From: Capnocytophaga haemolytica
GTDB lineage: Bacteria > Bacteroidota > Bacteroidia > Flavobacteriales > Flavobacteriaceae
Direction: 5' to 3'
DNA: 64,000 nucleotides
Assembly: GCF_001553545.1 (NCBI RefSeq)
Contig: NZ_CP014227.1
Location: 496,001 to 560,000, forward strand
Both the position numbers and the translations under genes were made by a program. Under the pieces are notes generated by a model that saw nothing but the letters and a program-made list of their open reading frames with translations, was not told the origin of the DNA and searched no databases. This document shows, piece by piece, positions 25,214 to 34,001 of this stretch; position 1 is the first letter of the stretch, and each line of letters opens with the position of its first letter.

Positions 25214-26467
25214 TTAGGCGTTGTTTTGCTGTGCTTCAAGCTCCTGCAGCACTTCTTCTACCAGTGCTTCATAGAAAGTAGGCATCTCTTCATTGTAGGT
25301 CTTTTCATAAACACCTTTCAGCACCTGCTGCGGGCTCAATTCCTCCAATTGTATTTCTCTTTGGGGTTCCCCCTCTTCACTGTCAATCGCCCATTTATAT
25401 TGTACATCTATCCGCGATAGCCGTACTGCTTTACCTTCTACTGCTTTAATTATCTGTGTTTTAAGGTCGGGTAAAGGTTCAGTGAGTAGCACCTTTACTT
25501 CCAGATAGGGCGCTGTGTCCTCCTGTTGTCCTCTCTCTGGTAAATCTCCTAAAGCAGCCAGCACCTCCTCAATAGGGCGATGCGTCTCAGGGATGCTCAA
25601 CACACGCCTATGCAGCGGTACATTGAGCGTTCGGATATCGCTCACCTTCCCATCCTCTATCTCAAAGCACACCACCTGATGACTGTATCTGCGCTCTGCA
25701 AACGACAGCGGTAGTGGGCTGCCTGAGTACCGTATAAAGTCCTTTCCAGCAAGCCTTTGCGCTTTGTGTATATGCCCCAGAGCTACATATTGCAACGCCT
25801 CTGGGAACTGCCCAGCACTGATAGCCTCCACTCCACCTACGATCGCCCGTTCAGCAGTGTCCTCTTCCGAAATCTCCGCTCCTGAGGCGTGCAGATGTCC
25901 CATAGCGATAAGCGCCTGATGTGGCTTTAGCATCTCTTGCGCCTCCTTGGTGATCTCTTGGTAAAATTGACTCACGCCCTTGGCATAATCCATTCCGTTA
26001 CCCTCTGCTTTGGGGTAATCGCCTAAGCGAAGAAAAGGCACCGATAAGCAATACGCCTCCACCGTCGTAGTTTGGGGCTTGTAGAGAGGTATAATCAGCG
26101 AGCGGTAATCTATTGCAGCTCCCTCACCACTTCGCTTCACACTACCGATAAGGTGTATATGCGAGCCTTCCAAAAAAGGAACAGGCATCTCAAGCCGCAC
26201 AGGCGAGTCGTGGTTGCCCGCCGTGGCAATCACTTGTAACTCAGGAAACCGCTGAAGTATTTCTCTTAAAAAATGGTAAAATTGCCGTACAGAAGCAACA
26301 GCTGGGTTCGATACATCGAAGATATCTCCGCTGATAAGAAGCACGTCAATACGCTCTTGTTCAATAGTTTGCAAAAGCCAGTTGAGGAAGTGTTGATGCT
26401 CCTCATAGCGGTCGTATTGGTAAAAAGTCTGACCCAAATGCCAGTCGGCAGTGTGTAGTACTCTCAT
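25214..26467 (-). CDS. sbcD: Exonuclease subunit SbcD
   Basis: A 417-aa nuclease subunit of the Mre11 family, which with the SMC-like SbcC cleaves hairpins and DNA ends. Phosphoesterase motifs are in order: ADWHLGQ, SGDIFD, TAGNHDSP, MGHLHASG and ALGHIHKAQ. The C-terminal capping domain follows from ~280. It is the last gene of the menA operon, 2 nt after chaN. sbcC, usually adjacent, is not in this window, so either it lies elsewhere or SbcD works with another partner. Confidence 0.95.
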   Translation of the reverse strand: MRVLHTADWHLGQTFYQYDRYEEHQHFLNWLLQTIEQERIDVLLISGDIFDVSNPAVASVRQFYHFLREILQRFPELQVIATAGNHDSPVRLEMPVPFLEGSHIHLIGSVKRSGEGAAIDYRSLIIPLYKPQTTTVEAYCLSVPFLRLGDYPKAEGNGMDYAKGVSQFYQEITKEAQEMLKPHQALIAMGHLHASGAEISEEDTAERAIVGGVEAISAGQFPEALQYVALGHIHKAQRLAGKDFIRYSGSPLPLSFAERRYSHQVVCFEIEDGKVSDIRTLNVPLHRRVLSIPETHRPIEEVLAALGDLPERGQQEDTAPYLEVKVLLTEPLPDLKTQIIKAVEGKAVRLSRIDVQYKWAIDSEEGEPQREIQLEELSPQQVLKGVYEKTYNEEMPTFYEALVEEVLQELEAQQNNA

Positions 26468-26469
26468 TG

Positions 26470-27324
26470 CTAAAAAGTCTTAGTCATATCTTCATCAACC
26501 ACCAAGATAAAATCAGCCTGACCTTTGTATTCTTTCTCTAATTTCGAAAGGTCGCTCTGCATCACAGTGCTAATAGTGAGAACTTTCAGCATAGGCTGCT
26601 CTTGTTTTAGATACCACTCAATACTCTGATGAAAATCACTGTGGTAGCTGCCATTAAAGTGCACAAACACACTTTTCGGACGCAAGTTTGCAATGATAGA
26701 ATGTGCCATCGTAGCATCCTTGATAGCCTGTGCTTTCACAAAATTATCATTCCCTATATGGCTCGGCATCATCTCTTTCAGCTTTTGGTACTGTGAGAGG
26801 CTACCGTCAAAACGCATCGGCAGCGGCACGATCCACGCCTTCTCTTGCGAAGGCAGCGTGTCCAAAGCCTGCAAACCTTTCTTATAAACCAAACTGGCGT
26901 ATTTTCGCGGAATATTCGTAGCGATAAACGGCAACTGATGCTCCTTAGCAAAATCGACTAAAGGCTTGTAGTCCGTCGCATAATTATCCCACAGCCGCGC
27001 TAATGAGTCAAGCGCTTTTTCGGTCATTTGCCCTTGCAGGTACGCCTCTAATTCCTTCTGATTATCCCGCTCCAGCATTTCAGCACCAAGCACCAAAGGG
27101 GTTTGCTTTTGCAGTGTTTGCACCAGTTCAAGTTCTAACCAATGGCAAATAGGGTTGTCGTGTAGCTCACCGAAGAGCACTACCTCACTGCGCTGTGCAG
27201 CCTTCGCCAGCTTTGTGAAATCCGCCTTTTTACCCTTGGCGTCAAAAAACTGGTATGCCTTCTTATGTTGCCCATACAAAGGCATTACCAGCAAACTGAT
27301 GATGATAAGTATTGTACCTTTCAT
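26470..27324 (-). CDS. ChaN-family exported protein (DUF399)
   Basis: A 284-aa exported protein with a signal peptide (MKGTILIIISLLVMPLYGQ). VVLFGELHDNPICHWLELELVQTL and GAEMLERDNQ are the ChaN/DUF399 signature; family members bind haem as a dimer and are linked with iron uptake, as in Campylobacter and Porphyromonas. No lipobox Cys is seen, so it is probably periplasmic rather than lipid-anchored. It lies 5 nt after the UPF0173 gene and 2 nt before sbcD. Confidence 0.83.
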   Translation of the reverse strand: MKGTILIIISLLVMPLYGQHKKAYQFFDAKGKKADFTKLAKAAQRSEVVLFGELHDNPICHWLELELVQTLQKQTPLVLGAEMLERDNQKELEAYLQGQMTEKALDSLARLWDNYATDYKPLVDFAKEHQLPFIATNIPRKYASLVYKKGLQALDTLPSQEKAWIVPLPMRFDGSLSQYQKLKEMMPSHIGNDNFVKAQAIKDATMAHSIIANLRPKSVFVHFNGSYHSDFHQSIEWYLKQEQPMLKVLTISTVMQSDLSKLEKEYKGQADFILVVDEDMTKTF

Positions 27325-27329
27325 TGTTG

Positions 27330-28010
27330 TTACACCGTAGTTGTTTGCCCGATATTGAGCAATATCAGTTCCTTGCCCTTTGCCTTAAAACTCCGCTGAG
27401 CAGCACTTTTGTCTATCTTAATGAGGGTGAAGGTGTCATAATGCAACCCGAGCACCTTGTTGCACTTCACAAAGTCCGAAGCCATTATAGCGTCTTCCAC
27501 ATCCATAGTGAAATTACCACCGATAGGCAATAGTGCCATATCTATCTTGAACCGCACTGGTATGAGCTGCATATCAAAGTGCAGCGCTGTGCTACCTGCT
27601 ATGTATATCGTCTTATCCGCAGCCTTTATTACGAAGCCCCCAGCACTACCCCCATCGGTGCCATCCTCAAAAGCCGACGAGTGCAAAGCCGTCACACACT
27701 TCACCTGCCCAAAAGGGAAAGTATAGCTCCCTCCTAAGTCCATCGGGTGCCCGTTCTCAATGCCTTTATTGTAAAAGTACGCAACGATTTGGTAATTCGC
27801 TATGATCGTAGCTTTTGTACGTTTGGCGATGCGCTCCACATCCGAGGTGTGGTCTTGTTGCGCGCAAGTCAGTAGTATATAGTCAGCGGGTATCTCATCT
27901 ACCTTTACGTGGCTTGCCAACGGGTTTTCCGAAATAAAAGGGTCTACCAAGAGGTGTTTCTCACCTATCTTGATGCCCACACACGAGTGCCCGTAATAAG
28001 TTATATCCAT
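27330..28010 (-). CDS. UPF0173 metallo-beta-lactamase-fold protein with degenerate metal site
   Basis: A 226-aa MBL-fold hydrolase of the UPF0173 family (MDITYYGHSCVGIKIGEKHLLVDPF). The usual HxHxDH reads CAQQDH here (TGC GCG CAA CAA GAC CAC), so two His ligands have become Cys and Gln, and the usual AGDT reads AGST, losing the bridging Asp. The later His residues (LHSS, LHYDTF) and the DH pair remain. Normal length otherwise and no frame damage. It may have lost hydrolase activity or bind metal differently. An ATG at 28019 overlaps the menA stop (ATGA) and could be the translational start; I use 28010 because the family begins there. Confidence 0.88.
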   Translation of the reverse strand: MDITYYGHSCVGIKIGEKHLLVDPFISENPLASHVKVDEIPADYILLTCAQQDHTSDVERIAKRTKATIIANYQIVAYFYNKGIENGHPMDLGGSYTFPFGQVKCVTALHSSAFEDGTDGGSAGGFVIKAADKTIYIAGSTALHFDMQLIPVRFKIDMALLPIGGNFTMDVEDAIMASDFVKCNKVLGLHYDTFTLIKIDKSAAQRSFKAKGKELILLNIGQTTTV

Positions 28011-28015
28011 ATATG

Positions 28016-28915
28016 TCACATTAAGAGTCCTATAAAAAAAAGCACCGAGAGCAGGAAAGTACTCAGCGCTACCGTCTTCAATTCCTTGTCCAGCAACTTC
28101 AAGTCCCTATTGCTCCTCACCCTGAGCAGGTGCACACTCAAAGGGACAAACGCCACCAAGTACAGCAGCTCCCAACGCATCTGCAAGTGTATCACCGAGA
28201 AGGTAAGCATCGCCAGCATTGCCAACACTATCAAATAATAATGGTAATACTTCGCCAGTCCTATCCCCATCTTCACCACAAGGGTGTGTTTGCCTGAACG
28301 CTCATCATTCTCATAGTCGCGCATATTGTTGAGGTTCAGCACTCCTACGCTCAGAAGCCCAATGGCAACCGCGGGCAGCACCTCCCCCCATTGAAGCATC
28401 TGCGTATACAAAAAATACGACCCCAGTACGCCCACCAAGCCGAAGAAGACAAACACAAATACATCGCCCAAACCCATATACCCGTAGGCACCTTTCCCCA
28501 CCGTATACTTGATAGCTGCCCCTACGCACAGCAAGCCCAGCACAAAGAAAATCAGAAAATAAAGCCACTGATCGCTCCCAAACGATACATAAATCAAACT
28601 CACCGCCGAAACAATTGAGAGCAACACCGTCACACCTATCACCTGCCGCATCTCTCCAGGGGTGATCTTACCACTCTGCAAAGCACGCTCAGGTCCCAGT
28701 CTATCAGCATTATCCGTGCCCCTTATCCCATCGCCATAGTCGTTGGCGAAGTTTGAAAGTACCTGAAAAAGCACCGTGGTCAGCAGCGCCAGTACAAAAA
28801 TACCCCAACGGAAAGCACCCTCGCGATACGCCAAAGCGCTCCCCATTACAATGCCCGAAACCGATAGGGGCAACGTGCGCAAACGCGCCGCTTTTATGAG
28901 TGTTTTGATATCCAC
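28016..28915 (-). CDS. menA: 1,4-dihydroxy-2-naphthoate prenyltransferase
   Basis: A 299-aa UbiA-superfamily membrane enzyme that attaches the prenyl chain in menaquinone synthesis. About eight or nine helices. NFANDYGDGIRGTDNADRLGPERALQSG holds the first Asp-rich prenyl-diphosphate site, and LNNMRDYENDERSGKHTLVVKMG the second. First gene of the menA-UPF0173-chaN-sbcD operon; its stop overlaps a start codon of the next gene. Confidence 0.96.
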   Translation of the reverse strand: MDIKTLIKAARLRTLPLSVSGIVMGSALAYREGAFRWGIFVLALLTTVLFQVLSNFANDYGDGIRGTDNADRLGPERALQSGKITPGEMRQVIGVTVLLSIVSAVSLIYVSFGSDQWLYFLIFFVLGLLCVGAAIKYTVGKGAYGYMGLGDVFVFVFFGLVGVLGSYFLYTQMLQWGEVLPAVAIGLLSVGVLNLNNMRDYENDERSGKHTLVVKMGIGLAKYYHYYLIVLAMLAMLTFSVIHLQMRWELLYLVAFVPLSVHLLRVRSNRDLKLLDKELKTVALSTFLLSVLFFIGLLM

Positions 28916-28933
28916 AACCTATATTTTAAGCCG

Positions 28934-28941
28934 CAAAGTTA
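28934..28941 (-). promoter_or_regulatory. -7 box TAACTTTG for the menA operon
   Basis: TAACTTTG on the minus strand, 19 nt before menA, matches TANNTTTG. Confidence 0.5.
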
Positions 28942-28964
28942 CGAAAAAGATTTATATCTCGCAA

Positions 28965-29906
28965 CTACCCCCGTACAAAGGCAATAATCTTATCCACGAT
29001 CACCTGTGCCAGCTTCTCCTTGCTCTCCTGCGTCCACCCAGCAATATGAGGCGTTAAGATCACGTTCTCAGCCTCCATCAAGTACCTAAACGAGGCAGGC
29101 GTATGCGCATCGATCACAAACTCCTCAAGGGTGCGCTTCTCATATTCCAGCACGTCCAATCCAGCACCGAGCACCTTGCCACTTTTCAGCCCAGCGACCA
29201 AGTCATCAGCCACCACGATCTTCCCACGAGCCGTATTTAGTAGCCAAAAAGGCTTCACCACTTGGGCGATAAAATCCGCATTAATCATCCCCAAGGTCAG
29301 TGGCGTTTGCGGCGTATGCACGCTCACCACATCCACAGCACGCACAAAGTCCACAAAAGTAACCTGCTGCGCATTCTCATCGCCCACATTTGGTGCAATA
29401 TCATAGCAGATCACATTACAATCAAAACCCCTGAGCTTCCGTGCAAAAGCCTTCCCCATATGGCCATAACCGATGATCCCCACCGTCTTCCCGTCCAGCT
29501 CCCAGCCGCGGTTAGCCTCGCGAAGCCACTTACCGTGCATAATCTCAAGGTTTGCCTTTTTAAAATTGTTCAGCAGAGCCAGCAGCAACCCAAGCGTATG
29601 CTCACCCACCGCATTCCTATTGCCTTCAGGAGCAGAGATGAGCTGTATGCCTTTCGAAGCCGCATAAGCCACGTCGATATTCTCCACGCCTGCACCCACC
29701 CGAGCGATAAAACGCAAGCGCGTCGCACAGTCCAAAAACGTCCTATCAATCACAAATCTACTGTGGATCACCACCCCGTCGTAAAGGGCGATCTTCTCCT
29801 CAATTTCCTGCTTACTACTCAAGTGATCTATATGATTTTCAAACCCTTGTGCCGATAGTTGCGCCAGCATCAACGGATGCGGCTGATCCAAAAACAATAT
29901 CTTCAT
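28965..29906 (-). CDS. D-2-hydroxyacid dehydrogenase, SerA-like
   Basis: A 313-aa NAD-dependent dehydrogenase of the D-isomer 2-hydroxyacid family. VGIIGYGHMGKAFARKLRGFDCNVICYD is the NAD-binding loop, with the terminal Asp favouring NAD over NADP. The catalytic Arg/Glu/His can be placed at ARGKIVV, LDVLEYE and LTPHIAGWT. No C-terminal ACT domain. A SerA or glyoxylate/hydroxypyruvate role is possible; serC is not adjacent, so I leave the substrate open. The start MKILFLDQPHP at 29906 is chosen because the longer frame begins upstream of the -7 box at 29940-29933. Confidence 0.88.
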   Translation of the reverse strand: MKILFLDQPHPLMLAQLSAQGFENHIDHLSSKQEIEEKIALYDGVVIHSRFVIDRTFLDCATRLRFIARVGAGVENIDVAYAASKGIQLISAPEGNRNAVGEHTLGLLLALLNNFKKANLEIMHGKWLREANRGWELDGKTVGIIGYGHMGKAFARKLRGFDCNVICYDIAPNVGDENAQQVTFVDFVRAVDVVSVHTPQTPLTLGMINADFIAQVVKPFWLLNTARGKIVVADDLVAGLKSGKVLGAGLDVLEYEKRTLEEFVIDAHTPASFRYLMEAENVILTPHIAGWTQESKEKLAQVIVDKIIAFVRG

Positions 29907-29932
29907 AAAAATAAATTGAACTAAAATTTTAG

Positions 29933-29940
29933 CAAAAGTA
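29933..29940 (-). promoter_or_regulatory. -7 box TACTTTTG for the hydroxyacid dehydrogenase
   Basis: TACTTTTG on the minus strand, 27 nt before the chosen start at 29906. Confidence 0.5.
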
Positions 29941-29950
29941 CAAAAAATTA

Positions 29951-29958
29951 TATCTTTG
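29951..29958 (+). promoter_or_regulatory. -7 box TATCTTTG for pth
   Basis: TATCTTTG on the plus strand, arranged back to back with the -7 box at 29933. The 11-nt array at 29989 lies in the resulting 5' leader of pth. Confidence 0.45.
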
Positions 29959-29988
29959 CTCGTTTTTTTACTGAAAAAGATAAAAAAC

Positions 29989-30032
29989 ACAAACGAACTC
30001 CAAACGGATACAGAACGGACACGCAACGGATC
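29989..30032. repeat. 11-nt repeat array, 4 units
   Basis: ACAAACGAACT, CCAAACGGATA, CAGAACGGACA and CGCAACGGATC start at 29989, 30000, 30011 and 30022. Each has AACG at the same position. It lies in the leader of pth. Confidence 0.75.
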
Positions 30033-30078
30033 TACCCCCTACCGATAGCGCCCCCCGTGAACAAAAATTTACATTGTG

Positions 30079-30645
30079 ATGAAGAAATATCTAATAGTAG
30101 GCTTGGGCAACATAGGCAGCGAGTATGCCAACACCCGCCACAACATCGGTTTCCGCATAGCCGACACCCTCGCTCAGCAGTTGGGCGGCACTTTTTCCAC
30201 CGAAAAACTCGGCGATATGGCTATCCTAAAAAACAAGGGACGCACCCTCTTTGTGCTTAAGCCCTCCACCTATGTGAACCTCAGCGGAAAGGCTGTCCGC
30301 TACTGGCTCGAGAAGGAAAACATCCCTATCGAAAACCTACTGGTCATCACCGACGACCTCAACCTGCCCTTTGGCACCATACGCCTCAAAGGCAAAGGCA
30401 GCGATGGTGGGCACAATGGGCTTAAGGACATTCAGGCGCAGCTCGCCACTACTGCTTATGCGCGCTTGCGATTCGGCATTAGCAGCAACTTCGGCTATGG
30501 GCACCAGATTGACTACGTCCTCGGGCAATGGACTCCCGACGAGGAAGCCCTGATGGGCGAGCGCCTTACCAAAAGCGCTGAGGCTGCCCTTTCCTTTGCG
30601 ATGGCAGGCCTTAACACTACAATGAACACTTTTAACAACAAATAA
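30079..30645 (+). CDS. pth: Peptidyl-tRNA hydrolase
   Basis: A 188-aa enzyme that releases peptides from tRNA dropped by stalled ribosomes. YLIVGLGNIGSEYANTRHNIGF holds the N-terminal catalytic His, KPSTYVNLSGKAV the substrate-binding Asn, and ITDDLNLPFGTIRLKGKGSDGGHNGLKD the catalytic Asp and second signature. Length is standard. The ATG at 30079 directly follows an in-frame GTG and fits the family start. The CopD-like gene follows after 6 nt. Confidence 0.97.
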   Translation: MKKYLIVGLGNIGSEYANTRHNIGFRIADTLAQQLGGTFSTEKLGDMAILKNKGRTLFVLKPSTYVNLSGKAVRYWLEKENIPIENLLVITDDLNLPFGTIRLKGKGSDGGHNGLKDIQAQLATTAYARLRFGISSNFGYGHQIDYVLGQWTPDEEALMGERLTKSAEAALSFAMAGLNTTMNTFNNK

Positions 30646-30651
30646 AACACT

Positions 30652-31110
30652 ATGAGTACACACCACATCATCCTTATTATCCATCTGCTGGCAGCTACCG
30701 TATGGGTCGGCGGACACCTGTTTTTAGCCTTGGCGTACCTGCCTCGCGCCCTCCGTCACAATGATTTTAGCTATATTGACAAGTTTGAGCGCACCTACGA
30801 GCCCATTGGTATGCCCTCGCTCTTCCTCTTGGTGATCACAGGCATTGTGATGGCTTACGACTACAATGCAGGGCTACAATATTGGTTCACTTTCTCCAGC
30901 CCCGTCGAGCGCGTAGTGTCCCTCAAGCTGATATGTATCCTATTGACTGCCAGCTTTGCTATATCCGCCCAAACGCGCGTACTGCCTAAGCTCCGCAAAG
31001 GCAATATCAAGCCCCTCCCCGAGATGGCAGTACACATTATCTGCGTTACCCTCCTCGGCGTTACAATGCTTGTATTAGGCAGTTTTGTGCGCGAAGGTGG
31101 CATAATGTAA
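30652..31110 (+). CDS. CopD-like integral membrane protein
   Basis: A 152-aa protein with four membrane helices. HLLAATVWVGGHLFLAL in the first helix and the conserved His and Glu residues match the CopD-like (DUF2269/copper resistance D) group, whose His residues may bind haem or copper. Lies 6 nt after pth and is probably cotranscribed, though no functional link is known. The assignment to CopD rests on helix pattern and the HxxxAxxWxGG motif. Confidence 0.75.
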   Translation: MSTHHIILIIHLLAATVWVGGHLFLALAYLPRALRHNDFSYIDKFERTYEPIGMPSLFLLVITGIVMAYDYNAGLQYWFTFSSPVERVVSLKLICILLTASFAISAQTRVLPKLRKGNIKPLPEMAVHIICVTLLGVTMLVLGSFVREGGIM

Positions 31111-31121
31111 AATAATTTTAT

Positions 31122-31129
31122 TAACTTTG
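31122..31129 (+). promoter_or_regulatory. -7 box TAACTTTG for the methyltransferase at 31168
   Basis: TAACTTTG matches TANNTTTG, 38 nt before the start codon, just after the CopD-like stop. Confidence 0.5.
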
Positions 31130-31167
31130 CAGCCTCAAAAAAGAAGTATAAAAGCACTATTCAAGGT

Positions 31168-32259
31168 ATGAATTTAACACCTGCATTAGAAGAAAAATAC
31201 ACCCACGAAACCCAGAGCGCTCTTCAAGCACAGCGCTTAGCAGAGGAAATAGCCTTTGCCCCCGTTGTATTCCAAGTATCACGCCTGATGGTAAAGCTCG
31301 GCGTACTTGATGCCCTCTGTGATGCCCCCGAAGGGCTCACCTTGCAGCAGCTCACTGCACAAACCCGCTTGAGCGAGTATGCCCTAAAAGTATTACTTGA
31401 GGCCTCACTCTCCATTGGGACAGTGATCGTCAAAGGCGATGCCTTTAGCATCACCAAAGCGGGCTGGTTCCTCTTGCGCGACAAAACGGCACGCATCAAT
31501 ATGGACTTTGTGCAGGAAGTATGCTACCAAGGGCTATTCCACCTCGAAGAAGCCCTTACCGAGGCACGCCCTGCAGGCTTAAAAGTCTTTGGCGACTGGG
31601 CTACTATCTATGAAGGGCTCTCACAGTTGCCCAAAGTAGCCCAAGAAAAGTGGTTTGCTTTTGACCATTACTACTCTGATTACTCCTTTACCGATGCGCT
31701 GAATATCATCTTTAAAAGGAAAGTAAATACCTTGCTCGACGTTGGCGGCAATACAGGACGCTTTGCCCTAAAATGCGTCAGCTTCAACCCCGATGTAAAG
31801 GTAACCATTATGGATCTGCCACAGCAGTTAGCCCTAATGCGTCAGAATACTGCTGGCAAAGAAGGCGCCGACCGCATAGGTGCCCATCCAGCCAACTTGC
31901 TCGACAGTGCAGTGCCTTTCCCAAAAGGCTTCGATGTAATATGGATGAGCCAGTTCCTCGACTGCTTCTCTGAAGAAGAAGTGACCAGCATTGTAGAGCG
32001 TGCTGCCCAAGCAATGGATGCGCACAGCGAGCTGTACATTCTCGAGGCTTACTGGGATAGACAACAACACGAAACAGGCGCATACTGCCTGACCCAGATA
32101 AGTGTGTACTTCACCGCTATGGCTAACGGCAACAGCAAAATGTACTACTCAGGCGATATGATCAAATGCGTAGAAAAAGCAGGCTTAAAGGTAATCGACA
32201 TCTACGACAACTTAGGCAGTGGTAACAGCCACACCCTTTTCCGCTGTGTGAAGGGGTAA
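31168..32259 (+). CDS. O-methyltransferase-like protein with N-terminal winged helix
   Basis: A 363-aa protein built like the plant/actinobacterial O-methyltransferases: a winged-helix dimerisation domain (residues ~30-110, LGVLDALCDAPEGLTLQQLTAQTRLSEYALKVLL) followed by a SAM-binding Rossmann domain (~185-360, NTLLDVGGNTGRFALKC, then MDLPQQL and DVIWMSQFLDCFSEEE). The final catalytic His of classic O-methyltransferases is not evident, so the acceptor is unknown. It stands alone with its own -7 box. Confidence 0.85.
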   Translation: MNLTPALEEKYTHETQSALQAQRLAEEIAFAPVVFQVSRLMVKLGVLDALCDAPEGLTLQQLTAQTRLSEYALKVLLEASLSIGTVIVKGDAFSITKAGWFLLRDKTARINMDFVQEVCYQGLFHLEEALTEARPAGLKVFGDWATIYEGLSQLPKVAQEKWFAFDHYYSDYSFTDALNIIFKRKVNTLLDVGGNTGRFALKCVSFNPDVKVTIMDLPQQLALMRQNTAGKEGADRIGAHPANLLDSAVPFPKGFDVIWMSQFLDCFSEEEVTSIVERAAQAMDAHSELYILEAYWDRQQHETGAYCLTQISVYFTAMANGNSKMYYSGDMIKCVEKAGLKVIDIYDNLGSGNSHTLFRCVKG

Positions 32260-32286
32260 AGAAAGTAAAAAATAGTCGACAAATAA

Positions 32287-32318
32287 TTTGCTTTTAATAA
32301 AAAAGAATCGTACCTTTG
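32287..32318 (+). promoter_or_regulatory. Promoter of the beta-barrel gene
   Basis: TTTG at 32287-32290, 20 nt, TACCTTTG at 32311-32318; the start codon follows at 32357. Confidence 0.8.
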
Positions 32319-32356
32319 CCCTATCGTTTAAAAGGCTAATTCTAAATTAAAAAGGT

Positions 32357-33118
32357 ATGAAAAAGAGCACATTATTATTCAGTGGGCTATTATTCCTCAT
32401 CACTTTTGCAGCCTTCGGGCAAGCAAATATAGGCATAGAAGCTAAAGCAGGGCTCAATATAGCAATGCTTTCCAACTCAAAGAATGTAGAGGAAGAACCT
32501 ATGCCTACCTTTGGCTGGCAAGTGGGTTCGCTGCTAACCTTCTGCGCTCCACAAGGGGTAGGCTTCGAAACGGGATTGCTCTACACCACTAAGGGCTATG
32601 CTTTCCGCAGCAGGTCGTCCTATGATGGCTGTGTAAGAGGTTATGAGGAAGACAACACTTATCACACCCACAGCTATTTGGAGCTACCAGCACACTTTGT
32701 TTACCGTAGCCCCAAAGCAAAAGTAAAGTTCCTTATACGGGCTGGGCTGTATACAGCAGTAGCCGTTTCGGGGCGTATTAGTAGAGAGCGGAAATCTGAT
32801 GGTAGCACTTGGGATCGCGAAAGTCAGCAACTAACGATAGCCACAGGCAATAATGGCGATCTACACCCTTTTGATATGGGGGTTAACATCGGTATAGGAA
32901 TTGAAGTGCACCGCTTCACCGCAGGACTGCAATACGGTAACGGACTTGTAAATGTGCTGCCTGATCACATTATGGGCAATACACATAACCAAGTGTTAAG
33001 TCTCACACTGGGCTACAGAGTGCTCAATATAGAAGCACCTAAAAAACCTCCTATAGAGGTAGAATCGCAACCCCTTATAGACCCTGCTCCTGAGGGTGAA
33101 CCACCATTAGAAGAATAA
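32357..33118 (+). CDS. Outer membrane beta-barrel (porin-family) protein
   Basis: A 253-aa protein with signal peptide MKKSTLLFSGLLFLITFAAFGQA. The mature part alternates hydrophobic and polar residues with strand motifs (GIEAKAGLNIAML, GFETGLLYTTKGY, VKFLIRAGLYTAVAVSG, HRFTAGLQYGNGLVNVL), typical of the PorT/outer-membrane-barrel family of eight strands. The last ~25 residues are rich in Pro and Glu and extend past the barrel. Followed 19 nt later by rfbD. Function unknown. Confidence 0.82.
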   Translation: MKKSTLLFSGLLFLITFAAFGQANIGIEAKAGLNIAMLSNSKNVEEEPMPTFGWQVGSLLTFCAPQGVGFETGLLYTTKGYAFRSRSSYDGCVRGYEEDNTYHTHSYLELPAHFVYRSPKAKVKFLIRAGLYTAVAVSGRISRERKSDGSTWDRESQQLTIATGNNGDLHPFDMGVNIGIGIEVHRFTAGLQYGNGLVNVLPDHIMGNTHNQVLSLTLGYRVLNIEAPKKPPIEVESQPLIDPAPEGEPPLEE

Positions 33119-33137
33119 AACCATATACCATACGGAG

Positions 33138-34001
33138 ATGAGAAATATATTAGTAACAGGAGCCAAAGGTCAGTTGGGCTCAGAAATCCAAGCAAATAAA
33201 GACCGCAAAAGCAACTATATCTTTACCGATGCTGACAGCTTAGATATTACAGACAAAGGTGCTGTGCAGACTTTCCTAATGCAAAACCAAATAGAGGTAG
33301 TGGTAAATTGTGCTGCTTACACAGCCGTTGATAAAGCTGAAGAGGAACCAGAGAAGGCAGAGTTGATCAACTATACTGCTGTAAAGCACTTAGCTGAAGC
33401 CTGCAAAGAGCGCAAGGCAACGCTGATCCATATCTCTACTGATTATGTCTTTGGCAACACTAAGCAGCGTCCCTATCGCGAAACTGATGAAACCGCTCCC
33501 TTAGGGGTCTATGGATTTAGTAAGCTCGCTGGCGAAGAGGCAATCCAGCAGATCAATCCACGCCATATTATTCTTCGTACCTCGTGGCTTTACTCACTGT
33601 GCTTTGGTGCTAACTTTGTAAAAACCATCGAGCGCCTTAGCCAAGAACGCGATGAAATAAAGGTGGTATTCGACCAAGTAGGAACTCCTACCAATGCAGC
33701 CGACTTAGCCGACTTTATTGTATTCCTCATTGAGAGTGGGCAATACGAGCATAAGCGCGAGCTATACCATTTCTCTAATGAAGGAGTTTGCTCGTGGTAT
33801 GATTTTGCCGTTGAGATTGTACGATGTATAGGTAGTAATTGCGTTGTAAAACCTTGCCTTTCGAAAGAATTCCCGAGCAAAGTACGTCGCCCCTCATACT
33901 CTGTCTTGGACAAAGCAAAACTCAAACGCGATTTTGATTACATAATTCCTTATTGGAGAGACTCGTTTAATAAAGAGAAAACAAGAGTACCATCGAATTA
34001 A
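33138..34001 (+). CDS. rfbD: dTDP-4-dehydrorhamnose reductase
   Basis: A 287-aa SDR enzyme performing the last step of dTDP-L-rhamnose synthesis. NILVTGAKGQLGSEIQ is the NADPH-binding loop, VDKAEEEPEKAELINYTAVKHLAEAC and STDYVFGNTKQRPYRETDETAPLGVYGFSKLAGE carry the catalytic S/T-D-Y-xxx-K. rfbA lies 3 kb away on the other strand (36433); rfbB and rfbC are not in the window. The 3' end overlaps the convergent CDF gene by 4 bp. Confidence 0.95.
   Translation: MRNILVTGAKGQLGSEIQANKDRKSNYIFTDADSLDITDKGAVQTFLMQNQIEVVVNCAAYTAVDKAEEEPEKAELINYTAVKHLAEACKERKATLIHISTDYVFGNTKQRPYRETDETAPLGVYGFSKLAGEEAIQQINPRHIILRTSWLYSLCFGANFVKTIERLSQERDEIKVVFDQVGTPTNAADLADFIVFLIESGQYEHKRELYHFSNEGVCSWYDFAVEIVRCIGSNCVVKPCLSKEFPSKVRRPSYSVLDKAKLKRDFDYIIPYWRDSFNKEKTRVPSN

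Noticed and set aside
29262-29858. Open frame of 198 codons on the plus strand inside the hydroxyacid dehydrogenase
   Set aside because: Antisense shadow with His-rich composition; the minus-strand enzyme has all its motifs.
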